64,000 nucleotides of DNA. It comes from Niveispirillum sp943371025. Lineage in GTDB: Bacteria; Pseudomonadota; Alphaproteobacteria; Azospirillales; Azospirillaceae. Position numbers and translations under genes: made by a program. Below the pieces are notes generated by a model. That model saw only the letters and a program-made list of their open reading frames with translations, made no database searches and was not told the origin of the DNA. Positions within the stretch are counted from its first letter, which is position 1. Every line of letters starts with the position of its first letter. Positions 1 to 7,750 of this stretch are shown one piece after another. The stretch lies in assembly GCA_943371025.1 (NCBI GenBank), contig CALRTC020000018.1:60754-124753 (forward strand). The letters run 5' to 3'.

Positions 1-1
1 C

Positions 2-622
2 ACGCTCTATGGGGCCAAGGTGTCGTTGATGGTGGGGATCGTCACCACCTTCGTGGCCCTGGTGATCGGTGTGATCTACGGTGCCATGGCCGGCTTCTTC
101 GGCGGGCGCATCGACAGCATCATGATGCGCATTGTCGACGTGCTCTATTCCATGCCGCTGATGTTCTTCGTCATCATCCTGGTGGTGGTGTTCGGCCGGC
201 ATATCATCCTGGTCTTTGCCGCCATCGGCTGTGTCGAATGGTTGACCATGGCCCGCATCGTGCGCGGCCAGACCCTGTCGGTGAAGCGCAAGGAATATAT
301 CGAGGCGGCCCGCGCCGCCGGCGTGTCCACGCCCAACATCATCCGTCGCCACATCATCCCCAATGTCATCGGCCCCGTCATCGTCTTCGTGACCTTGCTG
401 GTGCCCGTGGTGATCCTGGTGGAAAGCTTCCTGTCCTTCCTGGGCTTGGGCGTGCAGGAACCGATGACCAGCTGGGGCGTGCTGATCTCCGAAGGGGCGG
501 CGCAGATGGAAAACGCCCCGCATATGCTGATCTTCCCGGCTTTGTTCCTGGCGGTGACGCTGTTCTGCTTCAATTTCATCGGTGACGGTCTGCGCGACGC
601 GCTGGACCCGAAGGACCGCTAA
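2..622 (+). CDS. Dipeptide/oligopeptide ABC transporter permease, OppC/DppC type (5' end cut by window)
   Basis: Inner-membrane permease subunit of a peptide-class ABC importer. The frame is open from base 2 through a GTG at 20, and the upstream residues (TLYGAKVSL) match the interior of OppC, so the gene starts before the window. About 205 residues are visible, with several hydrophobic segments. The cytoplasmic EAA loop, which docks on the ATPases, begins EAARAAGVST (about residues 94-103 counted from base 20). The C-terminus, GDGLRDALDPKDR, is typical of OppC/DppC. The ATPase gene follows after 12 bases, so this is an operon whose OppB-like permease and binding protein lie to the left. The substrate (di-/oligopeptide, nickel or opine) cannot be decided from the sequence. 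Confidence 0.9.
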   Translation, partial: TLYGAKVSLMVGIVTTFVALVIGVIYGAMAGFFGGRIDSIMMRIVDVLYSMPLMFFVIILVVVFGRHIILVFAAIGCVEWLTMARIVRGQTLSVKRKEYIEAARAAGVSTPNIIRRHIIPNVIGPVIVFVTLLVPVVILVESFLSFLGLGVQEPMTSWGVLISEGAAQMENAPHMLIFPALFLAVTLFCFNFIGDGLRDALDPKDR

Positions 623-634
623 GGGGCGCCGGAT

Positions 635-1645
635 ATGACCGCAGTTTTGGAAGTCCGCGACCTGTCGGTCCGTTTCGCCACGCCCGATGGCGAGGTGTCG
701 GCCGTCAATGGCGTCAGTTTCGATGTGAATGAAGGCGAATGCGTCGGCATCGTCGGGGAAAGCGGGTCGGGCAAGAGCCAGCTTTTCATGTCGGTCATGG
801 GCCTGCTGGCCCGCAATGGCCGTGCGCTGGGATCGGCCAAATATCGCGGCACGGAACTGATCGGCATGCCGGTCAAGCAGTTGAACAAGATCCGCGGCGA
901 CAAGATCGCCATGATCTTCCAGGACAGCATGACCAGCCTGACCCCGCATCTGCGCATCGGAAGGCAGATGACGGAGGTGCTGATCCAGCATAAGGGCATG
1001 AGCGAAGCCCAGGCCGTCAAGCGCGCCCTGGAAATGCTGAACCTGGTGCGCATTCCGGAGGCGGCCCGCCGTCTGGCCCAGTATCCGCATGAATTGTCGG
1101 GCGGCATGCGCCAGCGCATCATGATCGCCATGGCGCTGCTGTGCGAACCCGAACTGCTGATCGCAGACGAGCCGACGACGGCGCTGGACGTGACGGTGCA
1201 GGCCCAGATCCTGGACCTGATGGCCGATCTGAAGCGCGTGACCCGGGCCGCCATTGTCCTGATCACCCATGACCTGGGAACCGTTGCCGGCCTGTGCGAC
1301 AAGGTGCAGGTCATGTATGGCGGCCGGTTCATGGAAACCGGCACGGTGCAGGACATTTTCTATGAACCCGCCCATCCCTATGCGGCCGGCCTTCTCTCCT
1401 CCATGCCGCGCCTGACGGAGGTGCGGTCTTCGAGGCTCTACGCCATTCCGGGCCAACCGCCGAACCTTCAACGCCTGCCCAAGGGCTGCCCGTTCCAGGA
1501 ACGCTGCGACCATGTGCATGACCGCTGCATCAGCGAACTGCCGCTGCTGCGCGCCGTGGCTCCCGGCCATGACAAGGCCTGTCACCTGTTCAGTCTTCAG
1601 AACCCTGTTACCGACCCGGCGGCCCCGTCGCTGGTCGTCGCCTGA
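635..1645 (+). CDS. Peptide ABC transporter ATP-binding protein, OppD/DppD type
   Basis: First of two cytoplasmic ATPases that power the peptide importer; 336 residues, usual for OppD. Walker A is GESGSGKSQ (41-49), the ABC signature LSGGMRQR (154-161), and Walker B with the D-loop is LLIADEPTTALD (about 174-185). The C-terminal oligo_HPY domain has the cysteine-rich CPFQERCDHVHDRC, which in homologues binds an iron-sulfur cluster or stabilises the subunit. The Walker A motif ends in Q where S or T is usual, so GKSQ replaces GKST; the same residue occurs in many OppD/DppD proteins. The ATG at 635 lies 12 bases after the permease stop, and the OppF partner follows 17 bases downstream. Confidence 0.93.
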   Translation: MTAVLEVRDLSVRFATPDGEVSAVNGVSFDVNEGECVGIVGESGSGKSQLFMSVMGLLARNGRALGSAKYRGTELIGMPVKQLNKIRGDKIAMIFQDSMTSLTPHLRIGRQMTEVLIQHKGMSEAQAVKRALEMLNLVRIPEAARRLAQYPHELSGGMRQRIMIAMALLCEPELLIADEPTTALDVTVQAQILDLMADLKRVTRAAIVLITHDLGTVAGLCDKVQVMYGGRFMETGTVQDIFYEPAHPYAAGLLSSMPRLTEVRSSRLYAIPGQPPNLQRLPKGCPFQERCDHVHDRCISELPLLRAVAPGHDKACHLFSLQNPVTDPAAPSLVVA

Positions 1646-1662
1646 TTGCCGGAGTTGATGCC

Positions 1663-2664
1663 ATGTCCAAGGAACTGCTCCGCGTCTCTGACCTGAAGGT
1701 CCATTTCCCCATCCGCACCGGCGGCGTGCTGATCGGCCAATACACGCCGCTGAAGGCCGTGGACGGCGTCTCCTTCACCCTGGATGAGGGGGAGACGCTG
1801 GGCATTGTCGGCGAGTCGGGCTGTGGCAAGTCCACCCTGGGCCGTGCCATCCTGCAGCTGATCAAGCCGACTGCCGGACAGGTCGTGTTCATGGGCTCCG
1901 ACCTGACGGGTGTGGGGGCGGAGGTTGTGCGCCAGAAGCGCGCGGAGATGCAGATCGTCTTCCAGGATCCGCTGGCCAGCCTGAACCCGCGCATGACCGT
2001 CGGCGACATCATCGCCGAGCCGCTGACCGTTTTCCGCCCCAAGATGGGCAGGGAGGAGCGCAAGGCCCTGGTCAAGGACATGATGGCCAAGGTCGGTCTG
2101 CTGCCGCAGATGATCAACCGCTATCCGCACGAATTCTCCGGCGGGCAGTGCCAGCGCATCGGCATTGCCCGCGCCATGATCCTGAAGCCGAAGATGGTGG
2201 TCTGTGACGAGCCGGTGTCGGCGCTGGACGTGTCGATCCAGGCACAGATCGTCAATCTGCTGATGGATCTGCAAAAGGAGATGGGCCTGTCGCTGCTGTT
2301 CATCAGCCACGACCTGTCCGTCGTCCGTCATGTCAGCCACCGGGTCATGGTGCTGTATCTGGGCCGGGTGATGGAGATCGCGGACCGCGACGCCATCTAT
2401 GCAGCACCGCTGCACCCCTATACCCAGGCGCTGATCTCCGCCGTGCCGGTGCCGGATCCGGATGTGGAAAAGGGCAAGGAACGCATCGTGCTGGGCGGCG
2501 ACCTGCCCAGCCCCATGAAGCCGCCCTCGGGCTGCGTCTTCCGCACCCGCTGTCCCAAGGCATCGGATGTCTGCGCCAGCGCCGTGCCGGTGCTGGAGGA
2601 AAAGGCGCCGGGCCATTTCGTGGCCTGCCACCATTGGGGCGTGCCGGATAAGAAGCTGGTGTAA
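1663..2664 (+). CDS. Peptide ABC transporter ATP-binding protein, OppF/DppF type
   Basis: Second ATPase of the peptide importer, 333 residues. Walker A is GESGCGKST (50-58), the Q-loop region VFQDPLASLNPR follows at about 99-110, the signature FSGGQCQR is at 158-165, and Walker B is VVCDEPVSALD (about 179-189). An oligo_HPY tail with CVFRTRCPKASDVC closes the protein. It pairs with the preceding OppD-type subunit to form the nucleotide-binding heterodimer. A GGAG Shine-Dalgarno lies about 9 bases before the ATG. The TAA stop is the first arm of a 20-bp perfect hairpin, so the operon probably ends here. Confidence 0.93.
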   Translation: MSKELLRVSDLKVHFPIRTGGVLIGQYTPLKAVDGVSFTLDEGETLGIVGESGCGKSTLGRAILQLIKPTAGQVVFMGSDLTGVGAEVVRQKRAEMQIVFQDPLASLNPRMTVGDIIAEPLTVFRPKMGREERKALVKDMMAKVGLLPQMINRYPHEFSGGQCQRIGIARAMILKPKMVVCDEPVSALDVSIQAQIVNLLMDLQKEMGLSLLFISHDLSVVRHVSHRVMVLYLGRVMEIADRDAIYAAPLHPYTQALISAVPVPDPDVEKGKERIVLGGDLPSPMKPPSGCVFRTRCPKASDVCASAVPVLEEKAPGHFVACHHWGVPDKKLV

Positions 2665-2707
2665 TACCAATCTCCCTTGATCGTGACCGATCAAGGGAGA
2701 TTGGTAT
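2664..2707. terminator. Perfect 20-bp hairpin overlapping the oppF stop codon
   Basis: Bases 2664-2683 and 2688-2707 are exact reverse complements around a four-base loop (TGAC). The last A of the oppF stop codon is the first stem base. No T tract follows, so it may be a bidirectional or Rho-assisted terminator, or an mRNA 3'-end stabiliser. It lies between converging oppF and ctaA. Confidence 0.7.
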
Positions 2708-2722
2708 GTCGTGTTCCCTCAC

Positions 2723-2753
2723 GCGCCGGGCGGCGGCATCCGCCGCCTTGGCT
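2723..2753. repeat. REP-like GC-rich palindromic repeat, copy A
   Basis: The core GGCGGCATCCGCCGCC is an inverted repeat flanked by GCGCCGG on one side and TTGGCT on the other. Read on the minus strand it aligns with the copies at 35200-35230 and 55461-55487, sharing the order AGCCAAG, a GCCGCC/GGCGGC palindrome, then GGCGC. It lies in the convergent oppF/ctaA gap, a usual place for REP elements. Confidence 0.55.
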
Positions 2754-2792
2754 AACGGCGCATGGGCGCCGGGCCGACGGTCGTCGGCCTCC

Positions 2793-2823
2793 AATCCGCC
2801 AAGGGTCAAACCCTCGGCGGATT
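2793..2823. terminator. Hairpin between oppF and ctaA
   Basis: AATCCGCC at 2793-2800 pairs with GGCGGATT at 2816-2823, and AGGGT with ACCCT inside, leaving a short CAA-type loop. It lies about 30 bases after the ctaA stop on the minus strand and probably ends that transcript. No strong T run is seen. Confidence 0.5.
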
Positions 2824-2854
2824 GATATTGCGGATGTGTCAGCGACCGGCCGCC

Positions 2855-3889
2855 TTACCGCCGCAGCGTGTGCAAGGACCGGATCAGCAGGGCCAGCACC
2901 ACCAGCGCCCCGCCCTGATGGGCGGCACCCAGGGCCACGGGGACAGCATGCAGCAGGGTGGTGATGCCCAGCACCACCTGCCCCAGGAAGCCCAGCGACA
3001 GCCACAGGGAAGCGCGCTTGGCCACGTCCGGCAGGTCCGTGCGCTGTCCGATGCGCCAGGCATAGGCGATGCCCACACCGGCCGTCAGGATGGCCAGCCA
3101 GCGATGGGTGAACTGCACGGCGGCCGTGTTTTCCAGGAAGTTCAGCCAGGCCGGCGACAGGTTCCACATTTCCGATGGGGCGAATTCATCCCCCATCAGC
3201 GGCCAGGTATTATAGGCAAAGCCCGCATCCAGGCCCGCGACAAACGCCCCCCAGACGATGGTGACGGACACCAGCGCCAGGGCCGCCAGCCCATGGGTGC
3301 GTAGGCCCGCCCGTTCCGGCCGTGACGCGGCGTCGGGATGGCGCAGGCCCAGCGCCACCTGGATCAGCAGGGCATAGAGGATCAGGGCCGTGCCCAGATG
3401 CAGGGCCAGCCGGTAATGGCTGACATCGGTGCGCACCGACAGGCCCGACTGCACCATGAACCAGCCGATGAAGCCCTGCAGCCCGCCCAGCAGGAACAGG
3501 CCCACCAGCTTCGGCAGCATCGACCGACTGACCTGCCCCTTCACCACGAACCAGATCAGCGGCAGGGCGAAGACCAGTCCGATCAGCCGGCCCCACAGGC
3601 GGTGGAACCATTCCCAGAAGAAGATGTGCTTGAATTCCTCCAGGCTCATCCCCCGGTTCAGCACCTGATATTCGGGGATCTGCTGGTACTTCTGGAACTC
3701 TGCCATCCACTGCGCCTCGTTCAAGGGCGGCAGGGCGCCCGTGATGGGCTTCCATTCGGTGATGGACAGGCCGCTTTCCGTCAGCCGCGTGATGGCGCCG
3801 ATGATGGCCATGACAAAGACCATGCCGGCGCACAGCAATAGCCAGTTGGCGACGGCACGACGGCCGGGGACGGAAGCGACGGCATTCAT
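2855..3889 (-). CDS. ctaA: Heme A synthase (CtaA/Cox15, type 2)
   Basis: Integral inner-membrane enzyme that oxidises the C8 methyl of heme O to a formyl group, giving heme A for cytochrome aa3 oxidase. It has 344 residues and about eight hydrophobic segments in two pseudo-symmetric halves. Heme-ligand histidines fit H88 and H96 (in KHIFFWEWFHRLWGR) in the first half, and H262 (QFTHRW) and H324 (GAAHQGG) in the second. The long loop between helices 1 and 2, with ITEWKPITGALPPL, is characteristic of the alphaproteobacterial and mitochondrial Cox15 branch. It is the last gene of the minus-strand run def-fmt-thiE-ctaA, 59 bases after thiE; no other cytochrome oxidase gene is present. Confidence 0.95.
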   Translation of the reverse strand: MNAVASVPGRRAVANWLLLCAGMVFVMAIIGAITRLTESGLSITEWKPITGALPPLNEAQWMAEFQKYQQIPEYQVLNRGMSLEEFKHIFFWEWFHRLWGRLIGLVFALPLIWFVVKGQVSRSMLPKLVGLFLLGGLQGFIGWFMVQSGLSVRTDVSHYRLALHLGTALILYALLIQVALGLRHPDAASRPERAGLRTHGLAALALVSVTIVWGAFVAGLDAGFAYNTWPLMGDEFAPSEMWNLSPAWLNFLENTAAVQFTHRWLAILTAGVGIAYAWRIGQRTDLPDVAKRASLWLSLGFLGQVVLGITTLLHAVPVALGAAHQGGALVVLALLIRSLHTLRR

Positions 3890-3948
3890 GGATGGATCAT
3901 TCGCTGGAAAAACGGATGCGCTGATATGGGGTCAGGCAGGGGCGGCGG

Positions 3949-4569
3949 TCAATCGCCGCCCTCGCGGCCTGCCGTCGCAGCCAGGGCCGCCAGCAGCCCC
4001 GCCATGCTGCCGGGATCGCGCATGGGCCCGCCCATGACGGCCACGCCGGCCGCCCCGGCGCGGATGCAGTCCCCCAGGGTCGCTGCGTCGACGCCGCCCA
4101 GCGCCAGCGTGGGCAAGGGCAGGCTGGTCAGGGACGCCGGCCCCAGGGCGGGGCCATAGCCGGGCTTGGACGCCGTCAGGAAGATCGGGCTGAGCGTGGC
4201 GTAATCCGCGCCGTCCCGCGCCGCCGCCATCACACCGGCCCGGTCATGACACGACTCACCGATCAGAGCCCCCGGTCCCAGGATCGCCCGCGCCGTGACG
4301 ATGTCCGCCCCGTCGGGCAGATGCACCCCGTCACACAGGGCAGCCAGCGTCACGTCACCATGAATGGTCAGCACCCCGCCCACGGCCGCCAGCACCGGGT
4401 GCAATTGCATCAGCAGCGCGGATTGCTGGTCGCGCGGCAGGTCCTTTTCCCGCAGGCTGACCCAGCGGCAACCCGCATCCACACAGGCCGCCACCGCCGA
4501 AACCAGATCGCCCCCGGCCTGATGCCGGTCGGAGATCAACAGCAGCGGCGGATGGGGCAGGGGGCGCAT
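3949..4569 (-). CDS. thiE: Thiamine-phosphate synthase family protein (ThiE/TenI)
   Basis: ThiE joins the pyrimidine pyrophosphate and thiazole phosphate to make thiamine phosphate in the cytosol. This 206-residue TIM-barrel protein has the family order: ISDRH near the N-terminus, WVSLREKDL, GVHLPDG, GESCHD, LSPIFLTASKPGYG, and the C-terminal phosphate-binding LALGGV and GAAGVAVMG. It could be the paralogue TenI, an aminopyrimidine-handling or thiazole tautomerase protein, because the pyrophosphate and Mg motifs are somewhat atypical. Its ATG shares one base with the fmt stop (TGATG), so translation is probably coupled to fmt. It is not under the TPP riboswitch that controls thiO-thiS-thiG 2 kb away. 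Confidence 0.8.
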   Translation of the reverse strand: MRPLPHPPLLLISDRHQAGGDLVSAVAACVDAGCRWVSLREKDLPRDQQSALLMQLHPVLAAVGGVLTIHGDVTLAALCDGVHLPDGADIVTARAILGPGALIGESCHDRAGVMAAARDGADYATLSPIFLTASKPGYGPALGPASLTSLPLPTLALGGVDAATLGDCIRAGAAGVAVMGGPMRDPGSMAGLLAALAATAGREGGD

Positions 4570-5489
4570 CAGGCCGTCAGCTTCTGTCCAAGGGCATGGG
4601 GAAAGCCGCGCAGGAAGGCGGCCCCGTCGACGGGGCCCTTGCCCGGCCGCTGCACCCGGATCAGACGCAGGGCACCTTCACCACAGGCCAGCGTCGGGCC
4701 GGCATCGATCAGGGTGCCCGGTGCGCCCGACCCGGCCACGGGCTGGGCTTCCAGCACCTTCAGCTTTTCCCCGCTGGCCAGATCGATCCAGGTGCCCGGC
4801 CAGGGGGTCAGGCCGCGCACCTGCCGGTCCAGTTCGGCCGCTGGCCGCGTCAGGTCCAGGCGGCCTTCATCCTTGGACAGTTTGGCGGCATAGGTTACGC
4901 CTGCCTCGGGCTGCGGCACGGGCGTCAGGCTACCGTCATTGAGGCCGGGCAGGGCTGCCACCATCAGGCGGGCGCCCATTTCGGCCAGGGCGTCGTGCAA
5001 CTGGGCGGCGTTCATCTGCGCCGTGATGGGCAGCGCTTCGGTCAGCAGCATGGCGCCCGTGTCCAGCCCGGCATCCATCTGCATGATTGTCACGCCCGTT
5101 TCGGCATCGCCGGCCAGGATGGCACGCTGGATGGGGGCGGCCCCGCGCCAGCGCGGCAGCAGGCTGGCATGGACATTGACGCAGCCCAGGCGCGGCGCGT
5201 CCAGAATGGCTTGCGGCAGGATCAGACCATAGGCCGCGACGATGGCGCAATCTAGGTCCAGGGCCGCGAACGCCGCCTGTTCCTCGGGCTTGCGCAGGCT
5301 TTTGGGTGTGCGCACCGGGATGCCCAGGGCGTCTGCCCGGCGATGCACGGGGCTGGCCTGCAATTGCTGGCCGCGGCCGGCGGGGCGGGGTGGCTGGCTG
5401 TAGACGCACACCACCTCATGCCCGGCATTGACCAGCGCATCCAGGATGGCGACGGAAAAGTCGGGCGTGCCCATGAAGGCAAGACGCAT
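4569..5489 (-). CDS. fmt: Methionyl-tRNA formyltransferase
   Basis: Transfers the formyl group from 10-formyl-tetrahydrofolate to Met-tRNA(fMet) before translation initiation. It has 306 residues, the usual length. The N-terminal Rossmann-like domain starts MRLAFMGTPDFS. The catalytic segment VNVHASLLPRWRGAAPIQ gives N105 and H107, with D143 in GLDTGAMLL. The C-terminal OB-like tRNA-binding domain covers roughly 205-306. It lies downstream of def, the classic def-fmt pair, although 131 bases holding a paired inverted repeat separate them here. The stop overlaps the thiE start. Confidence 0.97.
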   Translation of the reverse strand: MRLAFMGTPDFSVAILDALVNAGHEVVCVYSQPPRPAGRGQQLQASPVHRRADALGIPVRTPKSLRKPEEQAAFAALDLDCAIVAAYGLILPQAILDAPRLGCVNVHASLLPRWRGAAPIQRAILAGDAETGVTIMQMDAGLDTGAMLLTEALPITAQMNAAQLHDALAEMGARLMVAALPGLNDGSLTPVPQPEAGVTYAAKLSKDEGRLDLTRPAAELDRQVRGLTPWPGTWIDLASGEKLKVLEAQPVAGSGAPGTLIDAGPTLACGEGALRLIRVQRPGKGPVDGAAFLRGFPHALGQKLTA

Positions 5490-5523
5490 GGGGGCCTCTC
5501 TCAGCCATGGCGCCCACCCCGAC

Positions 5524-5607
5524 CGTCACCCCGGCGAAGGCCGGGGTCCAGCATCAAGGGGCGATGCGCCTGTCATTCTGGATCCCGGCCTGCGCCGGGA
5601 TGACGGT
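5524..5607. repeat. Paired inverted REP-type element between def and fmt
   Basis: The sequence from about 5524 to 5551 (core CCCCGGCGAAGGCCGGGG) and the one from about 5578 to 5607 (core TCCCGGCCTGCGCCGGGA) are near reverse complements of each other. Each also contains its own small hairpin. The spacer is about 26 bases. Elements of this type are dispersed in many alphaproteobacterial genomes; a relative is at 63841-63928. It may act as a partial terminator or mRNA stabiliser between def and fmt. Confidence 0.65.
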
Positions 5608-5620
5608 TAGGGGGACAGCC

Positions 5621-6127
5621 TTACTTCCGCGCCTTGTTGTACTTGCGCAGGATCATGTTGCGCTTCAGCGACGACAGATGGTCGATGAACAGCACGCCGT
5701 TCAGATGGTCGATCTCGTGCTGGATGCAGGTGGCCAGCAGGCCGTCGGCATCCATCTCCTGCACTTCGCCGGCGCGGTCGACATAGCGCACACGCACCAT
5801 CTTGGGCCGCGTCACCTCGGCATAAATCTCCGGGATGGACAGGCAGCCTTCCTGGGTCACGGCCAGTTCGTCCGATGTCCACAGCAGTTCCGGGTTGACC
5901 ATGGCCAGCGGGTTGGGCTTTTCCGTCTTGTGGTCGTTGACATCGACCACGATCAGCCGTTCCAGCAACCCGATCTGCGGCGCGGCCAGACCAATGCCCG
6001 GCGCCTTGTACATCGTGTCCAGCATGTCATCCATCAACTGGACCACGCGCCCGTCGACATTGTCGAGCGGCTTGCACTTGGCCTTCAGCCGGGTGTCGGG
6101 GATGGTGATGATGGGCAGCAGCGACAT
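5621..6127 (-). CDS. def: Peptide deformylase
   Basis: Metalloenzyme that removes the N-formyl group from nascent proteins in the cytosol. All three family motifs are intact: GIGLAAPQIG (44-53), EGCLS (93-97) and QHEIDH (136-141). The metal ligands are C95, H137 and H141, with E138 as the catalytic base. I chose the ATG at 6127, giving 168 residues and the standard MSLLPIITIPD start; the frame stays open to 6343 but that extension does not resemble the family. It is first in the def-fmt-thiE-ctaA run and divergent from the TPP-riboswitch operon. Confidence 0.96.
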   Translation of the reverse strand: MSLLPIITIPDTRLKAKCKPLDNVDGRVVQLMDDMLDTMYKAPGIGLAAPQIGLLERLIVVDVNDHKTEKPNPLAMVNPELLWTSDELAVTQEGCLSIPEIYAEVTRPKMVRVRYVDRAGEVQEMDADGLLATCIQHEIDHLNGVLFIDHLSSLKRNMILRKYNKARK

Positions 6128-6293
6128 GAGAGCCTTCGTCCGGCGTAAAGCGTAAGGGGGTGGGACAATATATCCCTCTCTGCCGCAAATATGCCCGGAA
6201 AGCCTTGGGGTCAAGCGCGAACAGGGCGGGGCCGCCCATGCCCGCCATCCAGCCCTTGCATTGCGTCCATGACAGGGCCATGACATAACGCAT

Positions 6294-6377
6294 GGACCCT
6301 GGGGTGCCGCTACCATACCGACGGCGGCTGAGATCACACCCATAGAACCTGATCCGGATCATGCCGGCGAAGGGAGA
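6294..6377 (+). promoter_or_regulatory. TPP riboswitch (THI-box) upstream of thiO
   Basis: The conserved elements appear in order: GGGGTGCC at 6301, GGCTGAGATCA near 6326, ACCCATAGAACCTGATCCGG across about 6338-6357, and GCCGGCGAAGGGA ending the aptamer. The terminal AGGG (6371-6374) can pair with CCCT (6297-6300) to close stem P1. The thiO ATG starts only about nine bases after the aptamer and its purine-rich ribosome site (GGGAGAAGG) is the 3' edge of P1. Ligand binding would therefore hide the ribosome site, which favours translational control; I see no separate terminator. Confidence 0.93.
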
Positions 6378-6385
6378 AGGCGGAA

Positions 6386-7534
6386 ATGAAGTCATATAAA
6401 CCTGTGGACAAGCCGCGCGTCGCCATCATCGGCGGGGGCATCATCGGCATGGGCATCGGCTGGCGTCTGGCCCAGGCCGGCGCGCAGGTCGACATCTTTG
6501 AACGCGACAAGGCGGGCCAGGCTGCCAGCCGTGCTGCCGCCGGCATGCTGGCCGCCGGTGTGGAGGCGGAACCGGGCGAACAGCCCCTGCTGCCGCTGTG
6601 CCTGGACAGTCAGGCGCGCTGGCCCGGTTTCGCGGCGGAGCTGCAGGCACTGACGGGAATGCCCGTGGGCCTGCGCAATGACGGCACCCTGGTCGTTGCC
6701 AGCACGCGGGACGAGGTTGAGCTGCTGCGATCCAATTACGAATTCCAGCGCGGACTGGGCCTGGACCTGACCTGGCTGACGGGGGCGCAGGCCAAGGAAA
6801 AGGAACCGTTCCTGAACCCGCGCACGGCCGCCGGCGTATTCAGCCCCAAGGACGGGCAGGTGGATAACCGCCTGACCTGCGCCGCCCTTCGCGTGGCGCT
6901 GGAGAAGACCGGCGCCCGGCTGTATGAGGGGGCGGAGGTCACGGGCCTGGATGTGCAGGCCGGCCGGGTGACGGGTTTGCTGCTGGGTGAGCGCCGCGTG
7001 CCGGCCGATATCGTGGTGCTGGCGGCCGGCGCCTGGTCGCGGCAGATTGCGGGACAGGTCAGCCCGCCGCCCGTGCGACCCGTGAAGGGCCAGATGATGT
7101 CACTGTCCATGGACCCGGCCCACCCGCTGCTGACCAGCGTCGTCTGGGGCCCCAAGATCTATCTGGTGCCGCGTGCCGATGGCACCCTGATCCTGGGCGC
7201 CACGACGGAGGAGAAGGGGTTCGACGACCGGCTGACGGGCGGCGGGGTCCTGGCCCTGCTGGATGCCGCCTGGCGCACCCTGCCGGGGGTGGAGGAACTG
7301 CCCATTAAGGAGATGTGGACGGGCTTCCGCCCTGGCTGCCGTGACGACGCCCCCATCCTGGGCCTGGCGCCGGGCCTGGACGGGCTGGTGCTGGCCACGG
7401 GGCACCACCGCAACGGTATCCTGCTGGCACCGATCACGGCCGATACCATATCTTCCCTGATCCTGACGGGCCGTGTTGATCCGTCCATCCGCGCCTTCGG
7501 GGCCGACCGTTTCGCGGCGGCCCAGGCGGCGTAA
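6386..7534 (+). CDS. thiO: Glycine oxidase ThiO
   Basis: FAD-dependent oxidase that converts glycine to iminoacetate (dehydroglycine), the two-carbon precursor for the thiazole ring. It has 382 residues. The dinucleotide-binding motif is IIGGGIIGMGIG (residues 14-25), with the ribose-binding acidic residue in DIFERD. The central part is a DAO-type substrate domain, and the C-terminal GHHRNGILLAPITA is the second FAD-contact segment typical of ThiO. The ATG at 6386 follows the riboswitch directly. It is the first gene of thiO-thiS-thiG. ThiH is absent here, consistent with an aerobic route. Confidence 0.93.
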   Translation: MKSYKPVDKPRVAIIGGGIIGMGIGWRLAQAGAQVDIFERDKAGQAASRAAAGMLAAGVEAEPGEQPLLPLCLDSQARWPGFAAELQALTGMPVGLRNDGTLVVASTRDEVELLRSNYEFQRGLGLDLTWLTGAQAKEKEPFLNPRTAAGVFSPKDGQVDNRLTCAALRVALEKTGARLYEGAEVTGLDVQAGRVTGLLLGERRVPADIVVLAAGAWSRQIAGQVSPPPVRPVKGQMMSLSMDPAHPLLTSVVWGPKIYLVPRADGTLILGATTEEKGFDDRLTGGGVLALLDAAWRTLPGVEELPIKEMWTGFRPGCRDDAPILGLAPGLDGLVLATGHHRNGILLAPITADTISSLILTGRVDPSIRAFGADRFAAAQAA

Positions 7535-7546
7535 GGGAACAAGCCG

Positions 7547-7747
7547 ATGATCATCCTGAATGGCAAGAACCGGGAACCGGACGATTACGCCCTGACCGCC
7601 GTCATGGCGGCGGACGGCATTGATCCGGGTGCGCGCGGCATTGCCGTGGCCGTGAATGACAGCGTCGTGCCGCGCGGGCGCTGGGCCGATACAATCCTTT
7701 CCCCCGGTGACCGGGTGGAAATCGTCAAGGTTTTGCAGGGTGGTTGA
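7547..7747 (+). CDS. thiS: Sulfur carrier protein ThiS
   Basis: Small ubiquitin-fold protein of 66 residues ending in the diagnostic Gly-Gly (VLQGG). The C-terminal glycine is adenylated and converted to a thiocarboxylate that donates sulfur to ThiG. The N-terminal MIILNGKNREP and the segment SVVPRGRWADT fit the family. It sits 12 bases after thiO and 3 bases before thiG, so all three should be co-translated under the same riboswitch. Confidence 0.95.
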   Translation: MIILNGKNREPDDYALTAVMAADGIDPGARGIAVAVNDSVVPRGRWADTILSPGDRVEIVKVLQGG

Positions 7748-7750
7748 GAG

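Noticed and set aside
5621..6343. Longer peptide deformylase start at 6343
   Set aside because: The extra 72 residues do not resemble the family, while the ATG at 6127 gives the standard N-terminus.
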